From the NCBI GenBank assembly GCA_949290295.1, contig CASERH010000005.1, positions 1 to 53,426 of the forward strand: a stretch of DNA of 53,426 nucleotides, read 5' to 3'. This document shows, piece after piece, positions 9,478 to 18,314 of the stretch. Under the pieces are notes generated by a model. The model saw only the letters and a program-made list of their open reading frames with translations. It did no database searches and was not told where the DNA came from. Position numbers and translations under genes: made by a program. Source of the stretch: an uncultured Pseudomonadota bacterium. GTDB lineage: Bacteria; Pseudomonadota; Alphaproteobacteria; RF32; CAG-239. Each line of letters opens with the position of its first letter. Within the stretch, counting starts at the first letter, position 1.

Positions 9478-10257
9478 CTAATAGGCATATTTTTGAGAGC
9501 GAACATCTTTGGCCGTGTTAAGGTAGCTTTCCGGCTCATCCGGAGTTCCAACATAAGAGAGAGAATAATTCAGGACCAAAAAGCCAAAGGGATTAAGCTC
9601 TCTTTGCCGTCTATTGGCGTAGTTAATGTTGGTAAAGGCTACACGCAAATAAGCTCTCCAAATGTTAACAATAGGGGTCGTCTCTCCCGGATAGTAGTCC
9701 ATAGTGATGAATTGAGCCTGCCATAAACCTTTAGTCATAGGGCGTATCCATTCGACCTCGACCATTCTGACTAGAGAGCGCATTCGAAACTGCATAATAT
9801 TATTTTGAGCATCATTGGTAGTAAAATTTTGAAAGACAGCCCGAGTAGAAAGCCAGTACAGTCTGGAGCCTGGGGCCCAACGAGTTACAAGTTCATCGTA
9901 ATCATTGCTAATGACGTGCCGCAGCATGATATATTCTTCTATGTATTGTTCGGCAATCAAATCCTGTACGGGAACGGTTTTTTCTTGAACATCGGTAAGT
10001 TCCAGCTGGCTGAAATAATTATTAGGTTGCAGCAATCTGGGAAAAGCGCTGCGCTGTGGCAGTAGGAGGTAGACAGTGGAAGCGAGCATCATAGAGAAAC
10101 AAATACTGATACAAGCAAAAATGACTAAAATTCTGGATGCCCAGAGATACCTGCGTTCAGGCATAGCTCTTGTATGTACACGTTCTGGAAACGCACCAAG
10201 CACATCAGGGCTTTCTTTTTCACGATATTTGAATACGGTTTGCAGAATGTCTAGCAT
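9478..10257 (-). CDS. VirB8-like type IV secretion inner-membrane protein, copy 1
   Basis: A 259-aa paralogue of the next gene downstream with the same plan: a conserved cytoplasmic segment (SPDVLG at 16-21, then PERRYLWASRI at 33-43), one membrane helix (about 42-66) and a VirB8-like periplasmic domain ending in NPFGFLVLNYSLSY (222-235). The two share the WRAYLRV strand at the same position (200-206). The first gene of a two-gene operon, with a GAGGA ribosome site. It is divergent from the TolC-type lipoprotein gene across about 170 bases, so the two transcripts may be co-regulated. Paired VirB8 proteins are known in Rickettsiales-type systems; equivalence here is an inference. Confidence 0.7.
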   Translation of the reverse strand: MLDILQTVFKYREKESPDVLGAFPERVHTRAMPERRYLWASRILVIFACISICFSMMLASTVYLLLPQRSAFPRLLQPNNYFSQLELTDVQEKTVPVQDLIAEQYIEEYIMLRHVISNDYDELVTRWAPGSRLYWLSTRAVFQNFTTNDAQNNIMQFRMRSLVRMVEVEWIRPMTKGLWQAQFITMDYYPGETTPIVNIWRAYLRVAFTNINYANRRQRELNPFGFLVLNYSLSYVGTPDEPESYLNTAKDVRSQKYAY

Positions 10258-10428
10258 CGATTCCTCAAGATGTGGTTGAAGCGTATTTACATATATGATG
10301 GCATAAAAACTTATCTATTTTATTAAAATTTATACAACAAAGTTGAATAAAAGCAAATAAATACTGTTAATATCCAAAATATTGATATAATCTCCAAACA
10401 TAGATAAGTGTATTTATGGGAATATGTT

Positions 10429-12342
10429 ATGAAAAAGACACTACTTACTTTGTTTATGGCTATATTGGCCCTTGGCGCATGCTCATCACAAGAAAATGCA
10501 AAGGTTTCAAATGCGTTGGCGGTTCCGGCGCCGGTCGCCTATACGGATTGGGATCGGGCGATTCGTGTGGATACGGATATGCAGACGATGTATGCCGCCA
10601 CGCCGCGCAAAATAGAAAAACCGATAGATATGTATATGGCAATGGCCTTGGCTTTGAAATATAACTACACACGCAGGGTTGTCAGCTATCAACAAAGTTT
10701 GGTAGAGGTTGGAAAATCACCGGCCAATAGATTGCCTGAGATATTCTCTTCAGCCGGTTATGTTAATACGGCCAACCATTCAGCCATGGATTCCGAGCTG
10801 AAATTAGCGTGGAATATTTTGGATGTGGGAACTGTTTACTATCAGACCCAAGATGCCAAATTTCAATCAGGTGTTGCCTATGAGCAAAGCCGCAAGGTTA
10901 TTCACAACCTCCTGCAAGAAACAAGGGTTTTATATTGGAAGACCTTGACAGCGCAAAGGCTGCTGCCAACCATTGATGATATGATAGAATATATGACCCT
11001 GGAGGTAGATGAGTTAAACGCCAGAGCTAAGGAATTAAGCGAGCAGGGTCAGGCTTTAAGTATGCCGGACTTGGTCAAAAAACGTAAATATATGGAATCA
11101 GTAAAACAGCTCTCTGCCATCAAGAGAGATTTAGAAACAGCGCAAGTCCGTTTAGCCTCATTAATGGGCTTCCATCCGTCAACGGAGTTTAAGCTAGTCG
11201 GCAAGGAGTATGGAAACTTTGAATTACCAGACATCAAGAGCTCACTTTCCGAGATGGAGTGGTTGGCCCTCACCAATCGTCCGGAATTGAGAGTTCGCGA
11301 TATGGTCACCAATGTTGAGGAGGTTAAGGCCTCATTTAAGGTTCTGCAAGATCCGGGCTTGGCCAAATACAAGAGCGATCCCTCCTATTATAATCGCCTA
11401 TGGGCACAAAAAGCGCAAAAGTTGGGCTTGAGTATTTTTGAAAATATGAGAAACCCGAGCGCCTCTGATTTGGAAACCTTGCGCCGCCAGAGAATGACCA
11501 ATTTGGTTTTGAGCCAGGTCTATGTTGCTTGGGCACGCTATATGTCGGCTTTGGAAGATTACGAAATTAGCCATGAGCTGGCCAATGTATCGGAGGATAT
11601 CGCTGAAGATACAACCATCAAGGACGGTAGTCGTGCGGAAAATAGCCAACTGGAAGCAGCCCGCGCCATAGAAGATGAGGCTAAGGCGATGTTGGCTTAT
11701 GTCGATTTACAGGATTCGCTGGGCAATTTGTATTCAAGCTTAGGTATGGATGCGATTCCCTATTACATGTTGGGGGAGAAGCCGTCCAAAATAGCCGTTT
11801 ACTTGAGAGGAGTTCTAGAAAAATGGCGGCAGGGAGATTTCTTGCCGGATAATCGTCCTTATTTGCTGGATGTCCCGACCAAGCGCCCGCCGGTAAACTT
11901 GTCATCAGCACGCCTGATGCCGGATGTTAGTGTCGAAAGCGGCCAAAGAATCGAGATCACGATTCCTGATGCCATCTTCAACAAAATGGACTTTTCGGGC
12001 AAAACAATTATCAAGGCCGGGCTGATAGATGATTCGCCTCTGCCGGATTGGCTGTTTTTTGATGAAAAGACCAAAACCTTTTCCGGCACGGCTATGCCCG
12101 GAGCCAAAGGAGAGTACGAGATAAAAGTATATGTGGCCGATGAGCAAGGCACCACGGGATACTTGACATTTAAGATAAAAATTGTGGATGTCTATGTTCC
12201 CTCTTTGCAGGTAACCGGCCTAACTCCCGGGCGCAAGGCAACGGTTTTGAAACGCTGTATCGGCCCACAATGTACGGATGAATACATAGAGGAAACCATT
12301 ATCGGGGAAGACGTCGTAACCGAGCCTCATACCGGGCAATAA
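10429..12342 (+). CDS. TolC-family outer-membrane lipoprotein with C-terminal cadherin/Ig-like domain
   Basis: A 637-aa lipoprotein. The signal peptide ends in a lipobox (LALGAC), so the mature N-terminal Cys should be lipidated. The body (about residues 50-440) is long, helical and has the two-fold TolC/OMF pattern: MYMAMALALKYNY, later ALTNRPELRV, and long coiled-coil stretches. Such proteins form the outer-membrane tunnel of efflux pumps or type I secretion systems. The C-terminal part (about 490-590) reads as a He_PIG/CADG Ig-like fold, with LPDWLFFDEKTKTFSGTA and a YLTFKIKIVD strand. This domain is not usual on TolC. ATG 10429 encodes the signal peptide; GTG 10408 would add seven residues. 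A strong terminator follows. No pump partner gene is in the window. Confidence 0.72.
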   Translation: MKKTLLTLFMAILALGACSSQENAKVSNALAVPAPVAYTDWDRAIRVDTDMQTMYAATPRKIEKPIDMYMAMALALKYNYTRRVVSYQQSLVEVGKSPANRLPEIFSSAGYVNTANHSAMDSELKLAWNILDVGTVYYQTQDAKFQSGVAYEQSRKVIHNLLQETRVLYWKTLTAQRLLPTIDDMIEYMTLEVDELNARAKELSEQGQALSMPDLVKKRKYMESVKQLSAIKRDLETAQVRLASLMGFHPSTEFKLVGKEYGNFELPDIKSSLSEMEWLALTNRPELRVRDMVTNVEEVKASFKVLQDPGLAKYKSDPSYYNRLWAQKAQKLGLSIFENMRNPSASDLETLRRQRMTNLVLSQVYVAWARYMSALEDYEISHELANVSEDIAEDTTIKDGSRAENSQLEAARAIEDEAKAMLAYVDLQDSLGNLYSSLGMDAIPYYMLGEKPSKIAVYLRGVLEKWRQGDFLPDNRPYLLDVPTKRPPVNLSSARLMPDVSVESGQRIEITIPDAIFNKMDFSGKTIIKAGLIDDSPLPDWLFFDEKTKTFSGTAMPGAKGEYEIKVYVADEQGTTGYLTFKIKIVDVYVPSLQVTGLTPGRKATVLKRCIGPQCTDEYIEETIIGEDVVTEPHTGQ

Positions 12343-12362
12343 TATTTTCCAAATCCGATTCG

Positions 12363-12396
12363 AAAAAAAGACTCCAACAAGACGGAGTCTTTTTTT
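12363..12396 (+). terminator. intrinsic terminator after the TolC-type gene
   Basis: A stem (AAAGACTCC with GGAGTCTTT, extended by A/T pairs) with an 8-base loop ends in a seven-T run. It starts 20 bases after the stop codon. Confidence 0.9.
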
Positions 12397-12687
12397 GAGG
12401 ATTCTCGTGGCGGGGTGCAAAAGACTCGTGTGTCTGGAGTCGTTAATAAGTTGTGAAAATGGGCAAATTAATTGCTTAAATAGGCTAAAAAATAGACACA
12501 TTTTCAACAAAGGAAATTTGTTAAGAGATTTATCCACGGGGATAAAAATTTTTTATGACCATATTATAATGAGATAGAGCAAAAAACCATTTTTGTTAAC
12601 CAAAAATAGGTTGAGGGAGGCGTTTAAATTTCGCAATATAAATACAGGTTCTGACCACCATAATTATTGTTCTTGAGAAAGTTGTGT
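12397..12687. other. intergenic stretch upstream of nrdD
   Basis: About 290 bases without a convincing gene. The one recognisable element is TTATCCACG (12530-12538), one base away from the DnaA-box consensus. It is isolated and may be chance. The right part runs into the NrdR-like boxes. Confidence 0.5.
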
Positions 12688-12703
12688 ATACTAGATATTG
12701 GGT
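12688..12703 (+). promoter_or_regulatory. NrdR box 1 (candidate)
   Basis: The 16-base sequence ATACTAGATATTGGGT agrees at 13 of 16 positions with the NrdR operator consensus ACACWATATATWGTGT. It lies 31 bases, about three helical turns, from a second match, which is the usual paired geometry for this repressor of ribonucleotide reductase genes. Confidence 0.7.
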
Positions 12704-12718
12704 CTTTACTTTTTCTTA

Positions 12719-12734
12719 ACGCTATATATGGTAT
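12719..12734 (+). promoter_or_regulatory. NrdR box 2 (candidate)
   Basis: ACGCTATATATGGTAT matches the NrdR consensus at 13 of 16 positions and is in phase with box 1 (start-to-start 31 bases). It lies about 60 bases upstream of the nrdD start and probably overlaps the promoter, so bound NrdR should repress nrdD and nrdG when dNTP/ATP is high. Confidence 0.7.
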
Positions 12735-12795
12735 ACATAGTGTCAATTGAGACATGGGAATAAAAACACAGCAAAAATAAGGAAATAGCACTAAA

Positions 12796-14853
12796 ATGTC
12801 AGAGAACAAGTTTGAAATGCCCTCAATCGCCGATGAGAAAATAAATATAGAAAGTGTTACCAAGAGGGATGGTACGCTCGCCCCGTTTGACAGCAGCAAG
12901 ATTTACAATGCCATCAAAAAAGCCGGTACCACCACCGGTGAATTTGGCGATCAGGAGAGTTGGTTGCTGACAGCCCAGGTTTTAAAAGTGTTAAAACACA
13001 AATTTGCAGAGTCCCTGCCTTCTATCGAACAAATACAAGATATCGTAGAGCAGGTTTTGATTTCATCAAACTATTTCGCCACGGCTAAGGCCTATATCTT
13101 ATACCGAGATCAACGCAATCGTGCTCGTGCCGACCACAAGGTTATGGTAGATGTAGAGAGCTCTATTAATGAATACCTCGAAAAATTGGATTGGCGTATT
13201 AATGAGAATGCCAACCAAGGTTATTCCAACGGTGGTTTGATTCTGAATGTTTCCGGTAAGGTAACGGCAAACTACTGGTTGAGCCACGTATATCCGGCCA
13301 ATGTCGGCGAGGCTCACCGCAATGGTGATATCCATATTCATGACCTGAGCATGCTGGCAGCTTATTGTGCCGGTTGGTCTTTGAAGAACTTGCTGCATGA
13401 AGGCTTTAACGGTGTTCCCGGCAAGGCGGAGGCCGGCCCGGCCAAACACTTGTCTGCTGCCGTTGGCCAGATGGTAAACTTCATGGGCACTTTGCAAAAT
13501 GAGTGGGCCGGAGCGCAAGCATTTTCATCAGTAGATACCTATTTGGCACCCTATGTCAGATTAGATAAGCTGAATTACAAACAGGTATATCAGTGCATGC
13601 AGGAGTTGGTTTATAATTTGAACGTTCCCTCTCGTTGGGGTTCTCAGACACCGTTCACCAACTTTACCTTTGATTGGGTATGCCCCGAAGATTTGCGTGA
13701 TACACATCCGATTGTTGCCGGTGTTGAGCAAGAATTTACCTATGGCGACCTCAAAGATGAGATGCACATGATCAACAAGGCTTATATAGAGGTCATGATG
13801 AAAGGTGATATCAAAGGCCGTCCGTTCACCTTCCCGATTCCAACTTATAACATGACGCCTGATTTCCCGTGGGAAGATGAAAACACCGAGCTCTTGTTTG
13901 AGATGACCGCTAAATACGGTTTGCCTTATTTCCAAAACTTCATCAATTCTGTTTTGAAACCCGGCCAAATTCGCTCCATGTGCTGCCGCTTGCAGCTTGA
14001 CTTAAGAGAGCTCTTAGCCAGAGGCAACGGTTTGTTTGGTTCAGCCGAGCAAACAGGTTCTATTGGCGTTGTTACCTTGAACTGCGCTCGCTTGGGCTAT
14101 GTTTATAAAGGTGATGAGCACGCCTTGTTCAACCGTGTAGATGAATTGATGGAACTTTCCAGAACGTCTTTGGAAATTAAGCGTAAAGTTATTCAAAGAT
14201 TGATAGATAATGGCTTGTTCCCCTTCACCAAACGTTATTTGGGAACCCTGCGTAATCACTTCTCCACCATTGGTGTAAACGGTATCAACGAGATGATCAG
14301 AAACTTCACCAATGATGAGCACAACATTGCTGATGCCTGGGGCCAAGCTTTTGCCGAGAAGTTCTTGGATTACATTCGTGATAAATTGGTCAAAATTCAA
14401 GAAGAAACCGGCCATATGTACAATTTGGAAGCCACCCCTGCAGAGGGAGCGACCACCCGTTTTGCTCGCGAGGATAAAAAACGTTTCAAAGATATTATCC
14501 AAGCCGGCACCAAAGAAAATCCGTTCTACACCAACTCGTCTCAATTACCGGTTGGCTACACGGACGATCCGTTCGAGGCCTTGGAATTGCAATCAACCTT
14601 GCAAACCAAATACACAGGCGGAACAGTTCTCCACTTGTATATGGGCCAAAGAATTTCATCAGCGAAAGTTTGCCGTGACATTGTAAGACGTGTCCTGACC
14701 AACTACCGCTTACCGTACATTACCATCACTCCGACGTTCTCCATTTGCCCCAAGCATGGATACATCTCAGGCGAGCACAAATATTGCCCGATCTGTGATG
14801 AGGAGTTGAAGGCACAAAAAAGAGCCGCAGCATCCAGAAAAGATGTTGCATAG
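12796..14853 (+). CDS. nrdD: anaerobic ribonucleoside-triphosphate reductase, main chain lacking the glycyl-radical segment
   Basis: A 685-aa class III ribonucleotide reductase subunit. It has an N-terminal ATP-cone (about residues 17-100, with VTKRDGTLAPFDSSKI), the large barrel domain (NGDIHIHDLSMLAAYCAGWS; later VTLNCARLGY) and a C-terminal zinc-site segment (CPKHGYISGEHKYCPIC). It reduces NTPs to dNTPs without oxygen. Normal NrdD continues after the zinc site into a short tail with the RVxGY glycyl-radical loop; here the chain stops 17 residues after the last Cys with no such motif. That motif is in the next small gene. The region upstream has paired NrdR-like boxes. The gene heads an operon with the radical subunit and nrdG. 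Confidence 0.92.
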   Translation: MSENKFEMPSIADEKINIESVTKRDGTLAPFDSSKIYNAIKKAGTTTGEFGDQESWLLTAQVLKVLKHKFAESLPSIEQIQDIVEQVLISSNYFATAKAYILYRDQRNRARADHKVMVDVESSINEYLEKLDWRINENANQGYSNGGLILNVSGKVTANYWLSHVYPANVGEAHRNGDIHIHDLSMLAAYCAGWSLKNLLHEGFNGVPGKAEAGPAKHLSAAVGQMVNFMGTLQNEWAGAQAFSSVDTYLAPYVRLDKLNYKQVYQCMQELVYNLNVPSRWGSQTPFTNFTFDWVCPEDLRDTHPIVAGVEQEFTYGDLKDEMHMINKAYIEVMMKGDIKGRPFTFPIPTYNMTPDFPWEDENTELLFEMTAKYGLPYFQNFINSVLKPGQIRSMCCRLQLDLRELLARGNGLFGSAEQTGSIGVVTLNCARLGYVYKGDEHALFNRVDELMELSRTSLEIKRKVIQRLIDNGLFPFTKRYLGTLRNHFSTIGVNGINEMIRNFTNDEHNIADAWGQAFAEKFLDYIRDKLVKIQEETGHMYNLEATPAEGATTRFAREDKKRFKDIIQAGTKENPFYTNSSQLPVGYTDDPFEALELQSTLQTKYTGGTVLHLYMGQRISSAKVCRDIVRRVLTNYRLPYITITPTFSICPKHGYISGEHKYCPICDEELKAQKRAAASRKDVA

Positions 14854-14885
14854 AGTAAAATTTAATTAACTGGAGATAATAAGAA

Positions 14886-15092
14886 ATGAATACCGTAGCT
14901 TTTGAAGATATCAAATTAAACGATGAAGAAAGACAACCCTGCGAAGTATGGACCCGTGTAATGGGCTACTATCGTCCGGTTTCAGAGTTTAACGTTGGTA
15001 AAAAGTCTGAATTTTACTCTCGTGTATGTTTTTCAGAGAGCAAGGCCGTATGCGGTTGTGGTTGCGAAGCATATGACGTTGCTGCAGAGTAA
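14886..15092 (+). CDS. small glycyl-radical protein, separately encoded NrdD C-terminus
   Basis: A 68-aa protein that matches the missing tail of NrdD: CEVWTRVMGYYRPVSEFNVG, where Gly27 in RVMGY corresponds to the radical glycine, followed by a KKSEFYSRVCF segment typical of NrdD C-termini. It ends with a CGCGC cluster. It has its own GGAG ribosome site and starts 32 bases after the nrdD stop, so it is a distinct gene and not a simple readthrough or frameshift product. It should dock in the active site of the 685-aa chain and be activated by NrdG, much as GrcA/YfiD supplies a spare glycyl radical to pyruvate formate-lyase. Whether this split is a known lineage-specific form I cannot verify. 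Confidence 0.8.
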   Translation: MNTVAFEDIKLNDEERQPCEVWTRVMGYYRPVSEFNVGKKSEFYSRVCFSESKAVCGCGCEAYDVAAE

Positions 15093-15108
15093 TTTCTAGC
15101 CAGATACA

Positions 15109-15807
15109 ATGAGTGAATTGTTAATCGGCGGTGTTGAGACCTTCAGCACCGTCGATTTTCCTGGGAAGTTGGCCGCTGTTGTTTTTATGCAGGGATGCCC
15201 GTGGAGATGCCCGTTTTGTTATAATGCGGTAATACAAAAGATTGGTCAGCCGACAAATTTTTTGTGGCCAAAGTTTATAGAGTTTTTAGGCACACGCAAA
15301 GGAAAGCTGGATGCGGTGGTGTTCAGCGGTGGTGAGCCATTGGTGCAAGATGGCCTGGCTGATGCCATAAGAGAGGTTAGGGCTTTGGGCTTTGAGATAG
15401 GTCTGCACACGGGAGGCTATCGTCCTGAACATCTGGAAAAGATTTTGCCGCTGGTAGACTGGGTGGGCTTGGACATTAAAGCTCCCTTTGTGGTGGAGCG
15501 CTACAAGGCCGTAACTCAGACCAATCACCTGGAAAAAGTCTTGCAGAGCTTGGATTTGCTGCTCAGAAGCGGCAAGGATTTTGAGTGCCGCACAACTTGT
15601 GACCCGAGATTATTAAGCATTGAAGATATTTATGTAATGGCAGAAGCCTTAAAAGCAAAGGGTGTAAAGAAATACTTCCTGCAACAATATCGCCCGGTAG
15701 AAGGAGATAAGGTGACAACCGAGGCTGATTGTGAAAAGTTTTTTGAAGACAAGGAATTACTAGAAAAACTAAAAGCAGATTTTAAAGAATTTGACACCCG
15801 TCGGTAA
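15109..15807 (+). CDS. nrdG: anaerobic ribonucleotide reductase activating enzyme (radical SAM)
   Basis: A 232-aa radical SAM protein with the CPWRCPFCYN cluster motif (C-x3-C-x2-C, near residue 30), which binds the 4Fe-4S cluster and SAM. VVFSGGEPLVQDG provides the GGE SAM-contact motif and GLHTGGYRPEHL follows in the usual order. It resembles the longer NrdG/PflA-like activases that install the glycyl radical. It is the third gene of the nrdD unit, 16 bases after the small glycyl-radical gene, so its substrate is most likely Gly27 of that protein. A bidirectional terminator follows. Confidence 0.9.
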   Translation: MSELLIGGVETFSTVDFPGKLAAVVFMQGCPWRCPFCYNAVIQKIGQPTNFLWPKFIEFLGTRKGKLDAVVFSGGEPLVQDGLADAIREVRALGFEIGLHTGGYRPEHLEKILPLVDWVGLDIKAPFVVERYKAVTQTNHLEKVLQSLDLLLRSGKDFECRTTCDPRLLSIEDIYVMAEALKAKGVKKYFLQQYRPVEGDKVTTEADCEKFFEDKELLEKLKADFKEFDTRR

Positions 15808-15809
15808 AC

Positions 15810-15841
15810 AAAAAGCCCCTCCTTTCCGGAAGGGCTTTTTT
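15810..15841. terminator. bidirectional terminator after nrdG
   Basis: AAAAAGCCC pairs with GGGCTTTTT around a short loop, with T runs on either strand. It lies between nrdG and the convergent 749-aa gene and can serve both. Confidence 0.85.
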
Positions 15842-15847
15842 AGTTTC

Positions 15848-18097
15848 CTATCGCCCGCCTCGTCCGGCTTGTCCAGCTCTATAACCCATAGCGCGAGCAG
15901 CCTCTTTGACGGCTCGAGTATTGGGATTTTGAGCTTTCCCTCTTTTCTTTTTTTGTTCTCTGGCATATAAGTTAGTGGCAGCCTGATATTTCCCAATAAG
16001 ACGATTAAGATTTCTAGCTCTAGTGCTTTCAGGGCTTTTTCTGAATGTTTCATCATGTGTTAATTTATAGGTGTCATCAAAGAGTTTCTTTTCCTTGTCA
16101 GACATCTTTGTATATTGTTCACTCTTTTTATATGCAGCAAACTGTTCAGGAGACAATGCCTGAAGATTTTTTAAGCTCTCAAGTTTTGTGACAGCTTTAT
16201 CTATACCATATTTTGTATCAAGATTAATATTTAAATCTTTGGCCAAATCAGTTGCAACAATTTTTTCCTTCTCTCTATCTATTTTCTTAACGTTTTCCCT
16301 ATCTTTTTCGACAAGCTCTTTTCGTTTGTCTTCCAAATTAGTTATCGTAATACCAGCATCGGCAGCGGCAATTTCGGCACGAGCCAAGAATTCGGGTGAT
16401 TTAATTTCACCGAGTTCCATGCTCTTGTGTCCACTCTTTTTGATGGATTCCATAACTGCTTTCATATCATCGACGGACGGCACGGTATCCTTGCCATCTT
16501 TGTCCTTGGCGCTGAGGTTATAGTCATTAGCGGTTGGCTTTTCAACCGTAACGGTATGGTCATCTTCCTTGCTTTTGAAGGTCTGATACAAAACATTCTC
16601 ATCGTCGGCATGGGGCCCCTCACGCTGAGGAGAGATCAGTTCATAAGCACTGTTCTCATAAGAAGCTCGTAATTCTTGTTCGCTTTGTTGTTGCCAATTT
16701 GGATCCGGAGCCGGGGGCTGATTACCATGTCCTTCGTGTACACGGTCTGTATTTTCGTTTTCTTCAGCATTTCCGGTATTGGGTTCACCGGGGTTTTCTT
16801 TGGACTCTTCACGTTGTGGCCCCCAGCCTCTCCCTTCTTCTCTGGCAACAGCCTGTGCGATGGTTTGAATCAAAGCATCTTTTTTATTAAAGTTTCCAGC
16901 CTCAAACTGAGTCTTTACATAGTCTATAAAATCTTTCTCGGAACTAAATTCTTGCCGTTTTCGCTCAAGAACGATGGCTTCTAAAGCTTTACGTTGAGTA
17001 GCAGGAGCTTTTTGTAATAAAGCATATAAATATTTTCCGCGGGTTGTGCTTTGGTCAAGGATATCCGTTTTTTCCTGAATGATTTCAAAACGACGAGCAA
17101 TATTCTTCTGCTGGGTTTTAGCCATCGGAGCATATTTTTCATCCACGGCAGTCATTTTTTTGTTCATCTCAAAGTTTCTTTTCTTTTCGGCATTATCAGC
17201 AGCAGCCAACAGTCTGGTGAGACGTCGCAATTGTCGGTTACTTTTTTTTGAGGCAGACTTGCTTTCGCCGGCGGCTATCTGTTCGTGGAGTTCAGCAATT
17301 TTTGTCTTAATAGTTTGTTGTCTTTCCTGCAGCAAAGATATAGGTGCATCTTTCATCCAATACTTTTCACGGAGTTCCATAAACCAACCTTTAAATCTGC
17401 TGGTGTTATCATAATAATCTTTATCCAGACCTCCATAAGTTGCAGAAGCGTTTTTACCTACTTTAAATTCTCTAAGCTTTTCAGAGGAGGGATTTCCGTA
17501 TCTTAGCTTTGTCCATTGTCTACGAAAAAAGCCGACATTGCTCAAAGCAGCCTTATAAGCCTCATCCGCAGGAACATAGTCTGGATCCTGAGCTTTTTTG
17601 AGGGCAACATCAGAATCATTTCCATGATATTTATAATAGATAGCAGCTTTTTGGAGATCAGATTTAGCTTGAATTTTTTGTAATTTTTTCGCCGCAAAGT
17701 TAATGGCTGTGTTTCTGCGAAAACGATTAAACGCAACTATTGGCCTGATTTTCCAATGGCTGATGAGGCTAGGATCTTTAGTCTCCGGCAGTGCAGCAAT
17801 CATTTCGGCAATATTCCTTCTGTCTTGCTCGGAGTGTTCAAAGACGAACTGCCCGCGACGATACTGCTCCATAAAAAGGATGATGTCGTCACGCGTCATC
17901 TTCAAAAAGCCATCTTCTTTAAAGCTTCTTAGGAGGCGTTCTCTGATCGCTTCTTTACTAGCAGAGCTTTCCGAGCGAAATGAACTGTTAATGCGCTCAG
18001 TCTCTTTCACCAGATCCAAATTTTCCAAATCAAATTCTTTTTTTAATTCTTGAATTCTTTTTTGAGTTTCTTGTTGCGGAGTTGTGTTTTCAGCCAT
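15848..18097 (-). CDS. large charged coiled-coil protein with possible LPD7-like domain
   Basis: A 749-aa soluble protein without a signal peptide or membrane helix, rich in Lys, Glu and Gln. The first half is mostly helical with coiled-coil stretches (about 270-370). A low-complexity Glu/Asn/Pro linker (about 430-500) follows. Then comes a compact region with VTVEKP, DDMKAVMESIKKSGHKSMEL and LARAEIAAADAGITI, which resembles the LPD7 domain seen in large mobile-element and effector-like proteins; this assignment is tentative. The tail is basic and ends in a Gly/Arg segment. ATG 18097 has a GAGGAG site. It is a single-gene transcript. A secreted effector or a mobilisation-related protein are both possible; I cannot decide. 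Confidence 0.6.
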   Translation of the reverse strand: MAENTTPQQETQKRIQELKKEFDLENLDLVKETERINSSFRSESSASKEAIRERLLRSFKEDGFLKMTRDDIILFMEQYRRGQFVFEHSEQDRRNIAEMIAALPETKDPSLISHWKIRPIVAFNRFRRNTAINFAAKKLQKIQAKSDLQKAAIYYKYHGNDSDVALKKAQDPDYVPADEAYKAALSNVGFFRRQWTKLRYGNPSSEKLREFKVGKNASATYGGLDKDYYDNTSRFKGWFMELREKYWMKDAPISLLQERQQTIKTKIAELHEQIAAGESKSASKKSNRQLRRLTRLLAAADNAEKKRNFEMNKKMTAVDEKYAPMAKTQQKNIARRFEIIQEKTDILDQSTTRGKYLYALLQKAPATQRKALEAIVLERKRQEFSSEKDFIDYVKTQFEAGNFNKKDALIQTIAQAVAREEGRGWGPQREESKENPGEPNTGNAEENENTDRVHEGHGNQPPAPDPNWQQQSEQELRASYENSAYELISPQREGPHADDENVLYQTFKSKEDDHTVTVEKPTANDYNLSAKDKDGKDTVPSVDDMKAVMESIKKSGHKSMELGEIKSPEFLARAEIAAADAGITITNLEDKRKELVEKDRENVKKIDREKEKIVATDLAKDLNINLDTKYGIDKAVTKLESLKNLQALSPEQFAAYKKSEQYTKMSDKEKKLFDDTYKLTHDETFRKSPESTRARNLNRLIGKYQAATNLYAREQKKKRGKAQNPNTRAVKEAARAMGYRAGQAGRGGR

Positions 18098-18314
18098 TAT
18101 CTCATCTCCTCAAAGGATATGATTGTCGTCTAATGTAAATTATAGCTTATTTATTCCTAACAATCAATTAACAATTTGTCATGTTTTGTCGAATTAACAA
18201 ATTTTTAACAAATAAAAAAAATCAAAAATATGTGTATAAAAGTGTAGCTATGTTGCACAAAGGGTGAGTTTCTTTTATTGTAAAATCAGAGTTTTTCAAA
18301 GAGGATGAAATTTA

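Noticed and set aside
12530..12538. DnaA-box-like TTATCCACG, possible replication origin
   Set aside because: Only one box, no cluster, no origin-type genes nearby; kept only as a note on the nrdD upstream region.
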